This document shows, in pieces, positions 15,622 through 23,755 of a stretch of DNA of 36,738 nt. Within the stretch, counting starts at the first letter, position 1. Every line of letters starts with the position of its first letter. A program made the translations under genes and the position numbers. Under the pieces are notes generated by a model. It ran no database searches. It was not told the DNA's origin and worked only from the letters and a program-made list of their open reading frames with translations. Origin of the DNA: Deltaproteobacteria bacterium (GTDB lineage Bacteria > Myxococcota_A > UBA9042 > PHBI01); contig WYBB01000247.1 of the NCBI GenBank assembly GCA_011526585.1, positions 1 to 36,738 of the forward strand, in the 5' to 3' direction.

Positions 15622-16779
15622 ATGGCGCTCAAAGACTTCCTCTTCACCTCCGAATCCGTCGGCGAAGGTCACCCGGACAAGCTGGCCGATCAGGTCTCGG
15701 ACGCGATCCTCGACGCCCTCCTCGCCGAGGATCCCAACTCGCGCGTCGCCTGCGAGACCCTGACCACCACCGGCCTCGTCGTCGTCGCCGGCGAGATCAC
15801 CACCCAGGCGCGCATCGACTACCGCGACGTCGTGCGCCAGACCGTGCGCGACATCGGTTACACCGACCCGCGCTGCGGCTTCGACGCCGAGAGCTGCGGC
15901 GTGCTCACCACCATCGGTCGCCAGTCGCCCGACATCGCCCAGGGCGTCAACGAGGGCGAAGGTCTCCACAAGGAGATGGGCGCCGGCGACCAGGGCCTGA
16001 TGTTCGGCTTCGCCTGCACCGAGACGCCCGAGCTCATGCCCGCCCCGATCCAGCTCTCGCACCAGCTCGTCAAGAAGCTCGCCGACGTGCGCCACGCCAA
16101 GGCCGTCGACTTCCTGCGCCCCGACGCCAAGTCGCAGGTCACGGTACAGTACGAGGGCGGCAAGCCCAAGCGCATCGACGCCGTCGTCGTCTCGACCCAG
16201 CACGCCCCCGAGGCGACCTGGGACGAGGTCAAGGCCGCCGTGATGGAGCTCGTGATCAAGCCCGTCATCCCGACCGAGCTCCTCGACGCCGAGACCAAGT
16301 ACTTCGTCAACCCGACCGGGCGCTTCGTCATCGGCGGCCCCGTCGGTGACGCCGGCCTCACCGGCCGCAAGATCATCGTCGACACCTACGGCGGCTACGC
16401 CCGCCATGGCGGCGGCGCCTTCTCCGGCAAGGACGCGACCAAGGTCGACCGCTCGGCGGCCTACTACTCGCGCTACGTCGCCAAGAACATCGTGGCCGCC
16501 GGCCTCGCCGACAAGTGCGAGGTCCAGGTCGCCTACGCGATCGGCGTCGCCCAGCCGGTCTCCGTCCTCGTCGACACCTACGGCACCGAGACGGTCGCCA
16601 ACGACAAGATCGTGCGCGCCGTGCGCGAGGTCTTCGACTTCCGCCCCGCCGCCATGATCGCCCAGCTCGGGCTGCGCCGTCCGATCTTCAAGGCGACCGC
16701 CGCCTACGGTCACTTCGGCCGCCCCGAGTTCTCGTGGGAGCAGATCGACCGCGTCGACGCGCTCAAGTCGGCGATCTGA
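15622..16779 (+). CDS. metK: S-adenosylmethionine synthetase
   Basis: It makes S-adenosylmethionine from methionine and ATP. The 385 residues match the family length. Signatures are FTSESVGEGHPDK at the N-terminus (ATP and metal binding), GAGDQGLMFGFA, and the P-loop-like GGGAFSGKD, followed by TKVDRSAAY. I chose ATG at 15622 because AAGGA (15610-15614) is seven bases upstream. An in-frame ATG at 15598 would add eight residues, but lies inside the predicted leader structure and lacks its own ribosome binding site. The gene has its own promoter and a structured leader. The rplM promoter follows 33 bases after the stop. Confidence 0.97.
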   Translation: MALKDFLFTSESVGEGHPDKLADQVSDAILDALLAEDPNSRVACETLTTTGLVVVAGEITTQARIDYRDVVRQTVRDIGYTDPRCGFDAESCGVLTTIGRQSPDIAQGVNEGEGLHKEMGAGDQGLMFGFACTETPELMPAPIQLSHQLVKKLADVRHAKAVDFLRPDAKSQVTVQYEGGKPKRIDAVVVSTQHAPEATWDEVKAAVMELVIKPVIPTELLDAETKYFVNPTGRFVIGGPVGDAGLTGRKIIVDTYGGYARHGGGAFSGKDATKVDRSAAYYSRYVAKNIVAAGLADKCEVQVAYAIGVAQPVSVLVDTYGTETVANDKIVRAVREVFDFRPAAMIAQLGLRRPIFKATAAYGHFGRPEFSWEQIDRVDALKSAI

Positions 16780-16811
16780 TGCCATCGGGTGCCCGCCTCC
16801 GCACTCACGTG

Positions 16812-16840
16812 TTGACAGCGACGCACCCCTTCTCTATACC
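16812..16840 (+). promoter_or_regulatory. strong sigma-70-type promoter for rplM-rpsI
   Basis: A perfect TTGACA (16812-16817) is followed after exactly 17 bases by TATACC (16835-16840). This is the best consensus promoter in the window. Downstream, TCGTCGC (16849-16855) and GCGACGA (16880-16886) form an inverted repeat in the leader that might serve L13 autoregulation, which is known in E. coli; that is an inference. Confidence 0.8.
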
Positions 16841-16906
16841 ACCGCGGCTCGTCGCCCGGACCGCCGACGCGATCCGCGAGCGACGACGCTGTGCAGGGAC
16901 GACCAG

Positions 16907-17341
16907 ATGAAAACCGACACCTTCAATCACACCAACGTCGACCGTCAGTGGGTCGTCGTCGACATGGCCGGCCAGACGCTGGGCCGCGTCGCGGCGCGCA
17001 TCGCGGCGATCCTCCGCGGCAAGACCAAGCCGACCTACACGCCGTTCGCGGATGTCGGTGACTTCGTCGTCGTCGTCAACGCCGACAAGCTCGTGCTGAC
17101 GGGGACCAAGCTCCAGCAGAAGATGTATCGCCACCACACCCGCTTCCCGGGTGGTCTGCGCGAGGTCACCGCCGAGAAGCAGCTCGCCAAGGACTCGCGC
17201 GTCATGATCGAGCGCGCCGTCAAGGGCATGCTCCCGCGCGGGCCGCTCGGCCGCAGCATGCTGCGCAAGCTCAAGGTGTACAAAGGCGCCGAGCATCCGC
17301 ACGAAGCCCAGAAGCCCACCCCCGTGAACCTCGTCAGCTGA
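16907..17341 (+). CDS. rplM: 50S ribosomal protein L13
   Basis: The 144-residue protein has the L13 hallmarks: QWVVVDMAGQTLGRVAARIA near the N-terminus, a central TGTKLQQKMYRHHTRFPGGL block, and VKGMLPRGPLGRSMLRKLKVYKGAEHPHEAQKP at positions typical of the family's C-terminal signature. It binds 23S rRNA early in large-subunit assembly. AGGGA lies about eight bases before the ATG. rpsI follows after ten bases, the conserved rplM-rpsI operon order. Confidence 0.97.
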   Translation: MKTDTFNHTNVDRQWVVVDMAGQTLGRVAARIAAILRGKTKPTYTPFADVGDFVVVVNADKLVLTGTKLQQKMYRHHTRFPGGLREVTAEKQLAKDSRVMIERAVKGMLPRGPLGRSMLRKLKVYKGAEHPHEAQKPTPVNLVS

Positions 17342-17351
17342 GGCGACCTCC

Positions 17352-17750
17352 ATGTCCAAGCCCGTCCGCATCTACGCCACCGGTCGCCGCAAAGAAGCCA
17401 GCGCCCGCGTCTTCCTCTCGCCCGGCAACGGCAAGCTCACGATCAACCACCGCGAGGCGCCGGAGTACTTCCGCCGCGCCACGCTGCTGATGATCCTGAA
17501 CCAGCCGTTCGAGCTCACCGAGACCGTCGACGCCTACGACGTGTGGGCCACCGTCAAGGGCGGCGGCCTCTCGGGTCAGGCCGACGCGGTCAAGCACGGC
17601 ATCTCGCGCGCGCTGAACCGCCTCGACGCCGAGAAGTACCGCGCCACCCTCAAGCGCGCCGGCTTCCTGACGCGCGATCCGCGCGTGGTCGAGCGCAAGA
17701 AGTACGGCCGGCCTGGCGCCCGCAAGCGCTTCCAGTTCTCCAAGCGCTGA
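17352..17750 (+). CDS. rpsI: 30S ribosomal protein S9
   Basis: The 132-residue protein starts YATGRRKEASARVFLSPG after a short leader, the usual S9 opening. It has GGGLSGQADAVKHGISRAL and ends RKKYGRPGARKRFQFSKR, the conserved basic tail that reaches into the decoding centre. GAGG (17340-17343) is its ribosome binding site, overlapping the rplM stop. A terminator hairpin lies 125 bases downstream. Confidence 0.97.
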   Translation: MSKPVRIYATGRRKEASARVFLSPGNGKLTINHREAPEYFRRATLLMILNQPFELTETVDAYDVWATVKGGGLSGQADAVKHGISRALNRLDAEKYRATLKRAGFLTRDPRVVERKKYGRPGARKRFQFSKR

Positions 17751-17874
17751 CATCGCGCTGAAAAGGACCCATCTCCGTCGTTGGTCGGTTGTTCGCTTGT
17801 GCGGCGACCGACAGGTCGCCTCCGCGCTCACTCCCTCCCGCCTAGGATCTGGGCCCTTTTGAGCGCGATGTCCG

Positions 17875-17912
17875 AACGCCGTGATCGCCTCGCGATCGCG
17901 GCGTTTCTGTTT
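17875..17912 (+). terminator. Rho-independent terminator after rplM-rpsI
   Basis: AACGCCGTGATCG (17875-17887) pairs with CGATCGCGGCGTT (17893-17905) through a CCTCG loop, with one T-G pair. TCTGTTTC follows as a weak T tract. The gap 17751-17874 holds no recognisable gene. Confidence 0.7.
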
Positions 17913-17959
17913 CATCTCTCGTTGGACAACGCCTCGACCTCCGGTAATGTCCGCCCGCG

Positions 17960-20350
17960 ATGACGGCGACCACCCCAGAGCGCGCCCCCGGCGAGCCGAT
18001 GCAGCGCAACGCCGAGCCCGAGCTCGTCGAGCCCGCGCTCATCGAAATCGACGACGCCCAGGCCCCGCGCAAGGACCTGCCGATCCTCGCCGCGCTCGAG
18101 GACAAGCCCGTCTACCGCCCCGACAAGCACGAGCGGCGCGTGCGGGTCATGGTCGTCATCGCGGCCTGCGCCATCTTCTTGCCGAACCTCGGCGCCTTCG
18201 GGCTCTGGGATCCGTGGGAGACGCACTACGGCGCGGTCACCACCGAGATGATCGAGACCTTCGATTGGATCTCGCCGTGGTGGGGCTCGAAGAACAAGGT
18301 CGGCGACGAGCTCCAGGGCGAGCCGTTCTACTCGAAGCCGATCTTCATCTTCTGGTCGGAGGCGCTGATGGTGCGCCTCATCGGCCGCGGCGAGTGGGCG
18401 ATCCGCCTGCCGTGCGCCATCCTCGCCATCCTGGCGGTGTACCTCACCTACCTCGCGGTCGGCATGATCTGGGGCCGCAAGCCCGGGCTCCTCGCCGCCG
18501 GCGTGCTCGCGACCTCGCCCTTCTTCTACATGGTGAGTCGCCAGGCCCAGACCGACATGCCCTTCGTCGCCACGATGACCCTGGCGATGTGCTTCATCGT
18601 GCTCGCGTTCTTCGGGCCACGCATCCCCATGTCCGATCGGCGCTTCCGCGTCTGGACCTGGCTCACCGTCGCCTTCGTGCTCCTGAACTCGGTGCCGCAA
18701 TATCTCTTGCTGATCTCCGACTTCTCGTTCCCGAGCCCGGGCGCCATCCCCGGCTTCCCCTCGAGCACGATGCACTCGGGCGTGCTGCACGCGCTCATCT
18801 ACTTCGTCATCCTCGGCCTCCTCTTCGTCAGCGCCTTCTTCTCCTTCAAGAAGGACAGACAGCGCCTCTGTGACGGCCCCGGCTACTCCGACGCCTTCAA
18901 GGATCGCTGGATCCGCAAGTTCCAGCTCTTCGCCTTCTACGTGCTCGTCGCGCACGCGACCTACGCCAAGGGGCTCCTCGGCTTCGGTCTGCCGGGCGCG
19001 ATCCTGCTCATCTGGCTCATCGTCACCTGGAACTGGCGCGTCTTGCGCGAGGCGGAGATCGGCCGCGGCATCTTCCTCTTCATCGCCATCGGCTTTCCCT
19101 GGTACGTGGCGATGGTCGTCAAGCACGGCAAGCCCTACGTCGATCGCTTCTTCTGGCACGACCACTTCAATCGCCTCTCGAGCGGCGTGCACCAGATCGA
19201 CTCCGGCACCTTCGAGCACTTCATCAAGTGGCTCGGCGTCGGCTTCTTCCCCTGGGTCGCCTTCGTACCGCTGGCGCTCTTGTGGACCTTGCGCCTGAAG
19301 GTCCGCGACAACGACCACAAGAACCAGATGTTGGTGCTCTTCGCCATCTGGGCCGGTTTCGCCTTTGCGCTCTTCACCGCCTCGTCGACGAAATTCCACC
19401 ACTACATCTTCCCGGCGGTGCCCGCGATGGCGGTCGTGACCGCGCTCTTCATCCGCCACCTCACCCGCGACGCCAGCTGGACACTGCGCTTCGCCACGCT
19501 GGTCGGCATCGTCATGATCGTCGCGGTCGGCTGGGACCTGCGCGCCGATCCGCAGTCGCTGCGCAACCTGATGACGTACAAGTACGATCGGCCGCTGCCC
19601 CAGAACCTGCCGATCGACGCCGACGCCAAGGTCAACGACAAGAGCGACAAGACCTGGGAAGAGAGCTACTTCTTCAAGCACACCAGCGGCTTTCTCCAGA
19701 CGATCCTGACGACGGAGCTCTTCCGCTACAAGACCTTCATCCCGCTCATCCTCGTCTTGTGCGCGGTCATGCTCGGGCTCTTCTTCGTCGCCAAGACGCG
19801 CATCGCGGGTCTGGTCGGCCTCGGGCTCACCGCGTCGGCGCTGGCGGCCTGGTCACTCTCCTATTATATGCCGTCGCTGTCGCCGCACTGGTCGCAGAAG
19901 TATCTCTTCGACTCGTATTATGACACCTGCACGCCGATGCCGGAGACCGACTACATCAAGGACGCCTTCGAGCCGCTCGTCGCCAAGGTCGGACTCTCGT
20001 TCATCAGCGACCACCTGCGCAGCGAGCCCAAGCGCGTCTGCGAGGAGGATGTGCTCTCCTGGCTCATCACCTGGCGCGGCGAGACCTACTACAGCTACAA
20101 CGAGCTCCGCCCCATCGGTAAGAAGGAGATCTTCCTCCCGTACATGGAGCAGATGAACGGCGGGCGGAAGTTCTACGTGATCACCGAGAAGGGCCGGGAG
20201 TCCGCGATCAAGAGCGAGGCCAAGGCGGCGACCGAGACCCTCAAGGCCAAGAAGCTCGAGGGCTTCATGGACATCAAGGACTGGGACGTCAAAGTCGAGA
20301 ACGACGAGTCGATGTTCTTCCAGATGGTCTCGGCCACACCCGTGCGCTGA
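17960..20350 (+). CDS. GT39/ArnT-like membrane glycosyltransferase
   Basis: The 796-residue protein has a cytoplasmic N-terminus of about 65 residues, then some ten to twelve membrane segments. After the first one comes GLWDPWETHYGAVTTEMIE, matching the D-E motif with which PMT/ArnT enzymes bind polyprenyl-phosphate sugar donors. EPFYSKPIFIFWSEALM and GEWAIRLPCAI match the second family block. A later charged loop (HDHFNRLSSG) and HHYIFPAVPAMAV also fit. It probably transfers a sugar from a lipid carrier to lipid A, protein or another surface acceptor; acceptor and sugar are unknown. The roughly 210-residue C-terminal soluble region, ending with a Lys-rich segment, is an extension. The ATG at 17960 is weakly supported; M14 is an alternative. 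Confidence 0.82.
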   Translation: MTATTPERAPGEPMQRNAEPELVEPALIEIDDAQAPRKDLPILAALEDKPVYRPDKHERRVRVMVVIAACAIFLPNLGAFGLWDPWETHYGAVTTEMIETFDWISPWWGSKNKVGDELQGEPFYSKPIFIFWSEALMVRLIGRGEWAIRLPCAILAILAVYLTYLAVGMIWGRKPGLLAAGVLATSPFFYMVSRQAQTDMPFVATMTLAMCFIVLAFFGPRIPMSDRRFRVWTWLTVAFVLLNSVPQYLLLISDFSFPSPGAIPGFPSSTMHSGVLHALIYFVILGLLFVSAFFSFKKDRQRLCDGPGYSDAFKDRWIRKFQLFAFYVLVAHATYAKGLLGFGLPGAILLIWLIVTWNWRVLREAEIGRGIFLFIAIGFPWYVAMVVKHGKPYVDRFFWHDHFNRLSSGVHQIDSGTFEHFIKWLGVGFFPWVAFVPLALLWTLRLKVRDNDHKNQMLVLFAIWAGFAFALFTASSTKFHHYIFPAVPAMAVVTALFIRHLTRDASWTLRFATLVGIVMIVAVGWDLRADPQSLRNLMTYKYDRPLPQNLPIDADAKVNDKSDKTWEESYFFKHTSGFLQTILTTELFRYKTFIPLILVLCAVMLGLFFVAKTRIAGLVGLGLTASALAAWSLSYYMPSLSPHWSQKYLFDSYYDTCTPMPETDYIKDAFEPLVAKVGLSFISDHLRSEPKRVCEEDVLSWLITWRGETYYSYNELRPIGKKEIFLPYMEQMNGGRKFYVITEKGRESAIKSEAKAATETLKAKKLEGFMDIKDWDVKVENDESMFFQMVSATPVR

Positions 20351-20358
20351 AGTGCCCT

Positions 20359-20865
20359 TCAAGCCCCAGTCTCGTCGAGGCCATCGAGCCACCGAGCGAT
20401 CCCCTGCAGGTCGGTGACAAGGATCGGATGCAGCTCGGACGAGCGTTGCGCGAGCTCTTCAATGCGACGAGGATCGATCTCGAGCAGATAGGTGTGGCGG
20501 AGCTTGTGACGAAACCCGCGCAGCTCATCGAGCGACCCGCGCGCTGCCTGTGACACGAGAGGCGGTCGCAGGCCTGGGAGTCCGACGCTCGATGCGCGCA
20601 GGAGGCGTGCGTGCCAGTCCTCGCCACTCGGGACCAAGCCATCGATCGACGCGAGCAGACGGCCCAGCATCGCCTCGCAGGCGGTATAGTAGTGGTCCAG
20701 CCACAACGCGAGCGCAGAGCATACGGCAGCGTCGTCCGGCGTCTCGACGAGTCGCGTGGAGAACCCCGCGATCCTGTCCCGGATCGTACCGAGGTCACCC
20801 AGATCAGCTCGCAGCTCGGCGGCGGCGAGCTTCAAGCGCGCCAGGTCGCGCTTGTCAGCCGACAT
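20359..20865 (-). CDS. hepT: HepT-like HEPN ribonuclease toxin
   Basis: The 168-residue helical protein carries the HEPN active-site motif as R119-x4-H124 followed by Y126 (FRHKLRHTY). The full Rx4HxY form is the one in which HepT toxins are neutralised by AMPylation of the tyrosine by the paired MntA. HEPN toxins cut RNA. Its ATG lies inside the upstream mntA gene, an 11-base overlap, so the two are translationally coupled. The 60 bases at 20401-20460 have 39 G or C, clearly less than neighbouring genes, a mild hint of transfer. Its stop is only eight bases from the convergent glycosyltransferase stop. Confidence 0.82.
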   Translation of the reverse strand: MSADKRDLARLKLAAAELRADLGDLGTIRDRIAGFSTRLVETPDDAAVCSALALWLDHYYTACEAMLGRLLASIDGLVPSGEDWHARLLRASSVGLPGLRPPLVSQAARGSLDELRGFRHKLRHTYLLEIDPRRIEELAQRSSELHPILVTDLQGIARWLDGLDETGA

Positions 20866-21139
20866 GCAAGACCTCTCCGTCGCGCGCGATCGCAGCGAGC
20901 AGCCTGGGGGTGGCGTCCTCACAGCGAACGAGATCCACCCGGCATCCCGCCTCCTCGTTGAGCGTGCTGAGCGCACCCAGCTCGAGCTCCCGCGGCAGGC
21001 CCTCGACGGCGAGGTCGATATCGAGATGACCGCTGATATCGCCCCGGGCGAGTGACCCGAAGAGCACGACACGGCGCACATCAAAGCGCTCCGCCAGAAT
21101 GCGCGCCAATCGCCGCGCGACCTCGCGCCGCGCGTGCAT
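20855..21139 (-). CDS. mntA: MntA-like minimal nucleotidyltransferase antitoxin
   Basis: The 94-residue protein has the nucleotidyltransferase motif G28-S29-x10-D40-x-D42 (LFGSLARGDISGHLDIDL) and a third acidic residue at D69 (CRVDLV). In MntA-HepT (type VII) systems this enzyme transfers AMP to the toxin's tyrosine and inactivates it. I chose ATG at 21139 because AGGAG lies six bases upstream. A GTG at 21217 would add 26 residues but has no ribosome binding site. It is transcribed before hepT and overlaps it. The 146 bases between it and the di-haem gene (21140-21285) hold no other gene that I recognise. Confidence 0.82.
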   Translation of the reverse strand: MHARREVARRLARILAERFDVRRVVLFGSLARGDISGHLDIDLAVEGLPRELELGALSTLNEEAGCRVDLVRCEDATPRLLAAIARDGEVLHVG

Positions 21140-21285
21140 GAGCCTCTCCTTGGCCTCGCGCTCGCCGCGCAGGCGCTCGAAGAGACCTGACCATGCCGTC
21201 GGAACCTCGTGCTCCACGGCGTCATGATAGCAGGCCGCAGCGGAGCTCGCGATCTCCGCATCGCGGTCGACCGCCCCTGGCCACG

Positions 21286-22629
21286 TCACAGCGAGCGCAA
21301 GAACGCCAGCACCGCCTCGCGCTCGCGCGTCGGCGCGCTCCGGAACGCCTCTTTCGCCGCCTCGGCCTCGCCGCCGTGCCAGAGGATCGCCTCGGCCAGG
21401 GTGCGCGCCCGCCCATCGTGCAGATAGGTCGCCAGCGGCAGCACGGTCTCGGTGAGCCCGATCCCCCACAGCGGCGCGGTGCGCCACTCGCTGCCGCTCG
21501 CCTCCCAATCCGGCCGCCCATCGGCCAGCCCCGGCCCCATGTCGTGCAGGAGCAGATCGGTGTGCGGACGGATCGCCTGCCGCGCGAGCTCGGCGATCGG
21601 GTGCTCGCCCGTCACGAAGGTCGTCGCGACGTGACAGCCGTCGCAGCCCATCGCCGAGAAGGTCGCCTCCCCGCGCCGCGCCTCGGCGTCGCGCGCCCGC
21701 GGTGCCGGCACCCCCAGCGTGGCCACGTAGAACGTCGTCAGCGCGACCGTCTCGTCGTCGATCTCGCTCGGAGCATCGGGCTCGGGGTGGAGCGAGCTCG
21801 TGATCCCCATGTCGTTGAAGTACGCGCCGGCGACCTGGCGCTCGAGGTCGACCGTGTTGGCCTTCCACCCGAAGCGCCCGATCGCCACGCGCCCCGCGCG
21901 CCCGTCCCAGACCCGATTGACCCGCCCCGAGATCCCATCGCCGTCGGCGTCGTCCGGATCGGCCAGCGCCTCGATCGCCGCGCCGTCGATCGCCTCGAGC
22001 AAGCCGAGCCCGAAGACCGGCGGCGGGATCCGCACCGAGCGCAGCACCTCGGGTCCGACCGGCGTGCCGTCGGGCCAGGTCAGCGTCACCGACGGCCGCC
22101 GCAGCGCGTACGGGGTGCCGTCACCGTAGGCGCCTGCGACCTCCTCCCACGCCAGGGCCACCGTCGCCTCGGGCGCGACCCCGAAGACGCCGTGATCCTG
22201 CACCTGCGTGCCGAGTCCCGGCACGGGGACCGCGCCCCCCGGGGCCTCGGGCTCGCCGGCGGCCAGCGACACGCGCACGAGCAGCGGCGAGTTCAAGGGC
22301 GGCCCCCCGACCAGCGCCAGCCCGCGCCCGTCGCGCGGGTGACAGCCCTCACAGCTCGTGTGGTTGAAGCGCGGCCCGAGACCGCCCTGGACCGGCGCCG
22401 GCGCCGTCACGAAGACCGCCTCGAAGGCGGCGTCACCGGCGACGTGCCGCCCGAGCGCGACCGCGTCGAGGTTCGGCGCCGGGCCGCCGAAGCCGTTCGA
22501 GCTGCGGTCGTAGACGGTGAGATCACCGCCCGCGGGGAAAGGTGTTTCAGGATGCTCGGCCTCGTCGCAGGCGATGAGCACGGTGCCACCGACAAGGATT
22601 GAGAAACAGGGCATGAGGTGACGTTTCAT
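21286..22629 (-). CDS. di-haem c-type oxidoreductase (DUF1111/COG3488), lipoprotein
   Basis: The 447-residue protein has a lipoprotein signal with VLIAC (lipidated C21). Two haem-binding CxxCH motifs are present: CEGCH (93-97) and CDGCH (329-333), each in its own cytochrome c-like domain. The rest matches the di-haem oxidoreductase family related to bacterial cytochrome c peroxidases (GGLGPRFNHTSCEGCHPRDGRG is abbreviated here to its HTSCEGCHPRDGRG core; GWKAN and FNDMGIT also fit). It probably acts at the outer or inner membrane surface in electron transfer. This family is often found beside imelysin genes, as here. It is third in the operon, 32 bases after the imelysin gene. The start codon sits inside a GTTTCA/TGAAAC dyad. 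Confidence 0.87.
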   Translation of the reverse strand: MKRHLMPCFSILVGGTVLIACDEAEHPETPFPAGGDLTVYDRSSNGFGGPAPNLDAVALGRHVAGDAAFEAVFVTAPAPVQGGLGPRFNHTSCEGCHPRDGRGLALVGGPPLNSPLLVRVSLAAGEPEAPGGAVPVPGLGTQVQDHGVFGVAPEATVALAWEEVAGAYGDGTPYALRRPSVTLTWPDGTPVGPEVLRSVRIPPPVFGLGLLEAIDGAAIEALADPDDADGDGISGRVNRVWDGRAGRVAIGRFGWKANTVDLERQVAGAYFNDMGITSSLHPEPDAPSEIDDETVALTTFYVATLGVPAPRARDAEARRGEATFSAMGCDGCHVATTFVTGEHPIAELARQAIRPHTDLLLHDMGPGLADGRPDWEASGSEWRTAPLWGIGLTETVLPLATYLHDGRARTLAEAILWHGGEAEAAKEAFRSAPTREREAVLAFLRSL

Positions 22630-22648
22630 CGGTGAAACATCCTGAAAC
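22543..22648. promoter_or_regulatory. inverted repeats around the di-haem gene start
   Basis: GTTTCA (22623-22628) and TGAAAC (22633-22638) form a perfect dyad spanning the start codon. In addition GTTTCAGGATG (22544-22554, inside the gene) is the exact reverse complement of CATCCTGAAAC (22638-22648). An RNA hairpin over the start codon, or regulator half-sites, are both possible. Confidence 0.4.
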
Positions 22649-22661
22649 GATTACCAGAGAG

Positions 22662-23744
22662 TCACAGGAGCGGTAGGAGCCGCCCCTCGAGCGTCGCCTG
22701 CAGGGCGCGGATCGCCGCCTGCGCGTCCTCGATCGCCGGGTGCGCCGCCGGATCGAGGATCGCCGCCGAGAACGGGCTCGGGATCGCCGCGATGGCGGCG
22801 ATCGCCTCGGCGATCTCACGCTTGATGCGCTGGTCGAGCGCGGGGTCCTGCGCCGCGACCCAGGTGTCGAGGCCGCGCCCGCTGGTGCCGGCGCCGGGCA
22901 CCTTGCCGGTGTAGGCGTTTTCGACGCTGCGCATGTTGTTCTGGAAGTCGACGAGCGAGTTGTGGCTGAACTGGCTCTCCTCGAGCAGCGGGTCGCGCGC
23001 GTCATAGGGATCGGCGATCTTGCCGTTGGCGACCTCGTCGCAGATCCCGATCATGCCGCTGACGATCTCCTGGGCCGCCGCGCCGAGCGAGGGGTAGGCC
23101 TGGTTGCCGGCCTGCCCCGCGGTGGCGAAGAGGTCGCGATAGGCGCCGAGCCCGCCCTCGCCACTCGTCCAGCTCGCGGCCAGACGCGCCGTGAGCGCGA
23201 CGAAGTCCTGCGCGATCGCCTGCAGGTATTCGCGCTCGCGCGCGCTGAGATCGGCGGCCTGACGCGTGCCGTCGATCCCGAAGAGCAGGTACTCCATCGT
23301 GTGAAATCCCTTGAGCGAGCTCTCGAGCGTGGCCACGTAGCCGGGCGTCAAGGCGTCGCCGCTGGCGAGCACGCCCTCGAGATCGGTCTGGTTGAGCGGC
23401 CAGGTGTCGAGCGCCGGGTCGATCCCGAAGCTGTCGACCGGCCCGAAGAGGAAGCCCTCGCTCTGCTCCCACGGCTCGCGCGCCGCCACCCACGCCGCCC
23501 GCGCCGCCGCGAGCTTCGCCTCGTCGGGCGCCGCGGACAGCGCCGCCACCGCCGACTCGAGCGCCACCGCCGACTCGGCGAGCCACGCATAGGTCGGCAC
23601 GACCACCTGATCGGCGAAGGCGACGATCACCTCCGCGTCAGCGAAGCCACCGCCGCTCACGTCGTCACCCGAGTCGCACGCCGCGCCCGCGACCACCATC
23701 GAGAAGATCGCGCCGACGCGCGTGCCCCTGTTCGACATCGTCAT
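22662..23744 (-). CDS. imelysin family (M75) lipoprotein
   Basis: The 360-residue protein has an export signal with a probable lipidated C23 (VVAGAACDSGDD) and the imelysin motif GxHxxE at 145-150 (KGFHTMEYLLFG). The helical bundle character (long Ala, Glu-rich helices) and the N-terminal FADQVVVPTYAWLAE segment fit imelysin-like proteins, which bind iron at the periplasm or outer surface rather than acting as true peptidases. The ATG at 23744 follows AAGGAGG with five bases spacing; a second ATG two codons later is possible. It lies between an outer-membrane protein gene (11 bases upstream) and the di-haem oxidoreductase gene. Confidence 0.88.
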   Translation of the reverse strand: MTMSNRGTRVGAIFSMVVAGAACDSGDDVSGGGFADAEVIVAFADQVVVPTYAWLAESAVALESAVAALSAAPDEAKLAAARAAWVAAREPWEQSEGFLFGPVDSFGIDPALDTWPLNQTDLEGVLASGDALTPGYVATLESSLKGFHTMEYLLFGIDGTRQAADLSAREREYLQAIAQDFVALTARLAASWTSGEGGLGAYRDLFATAGQAGNQAYPSLGAAAQEIVSGMIGICDEVANGKIADPYDARDPLLEESQFSHNSLVDFQNNMRSVENAYTGKVPGAGTSGRGLDTWVAAQDPALDQRIKREIAEAIAAIAAIPSPFSAAILDPAAHPAIEDAQAAIRALQATLEGRLLPLL

Positions 23745-23755
23745 CACATCCTCCT

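Noticed and set aside
21140..21217. Longer mntA beginning at GTG 21217
   Set aside because: No ribosome binding site upstream, whereas ATG 21139 has AGGAG at the right distance.
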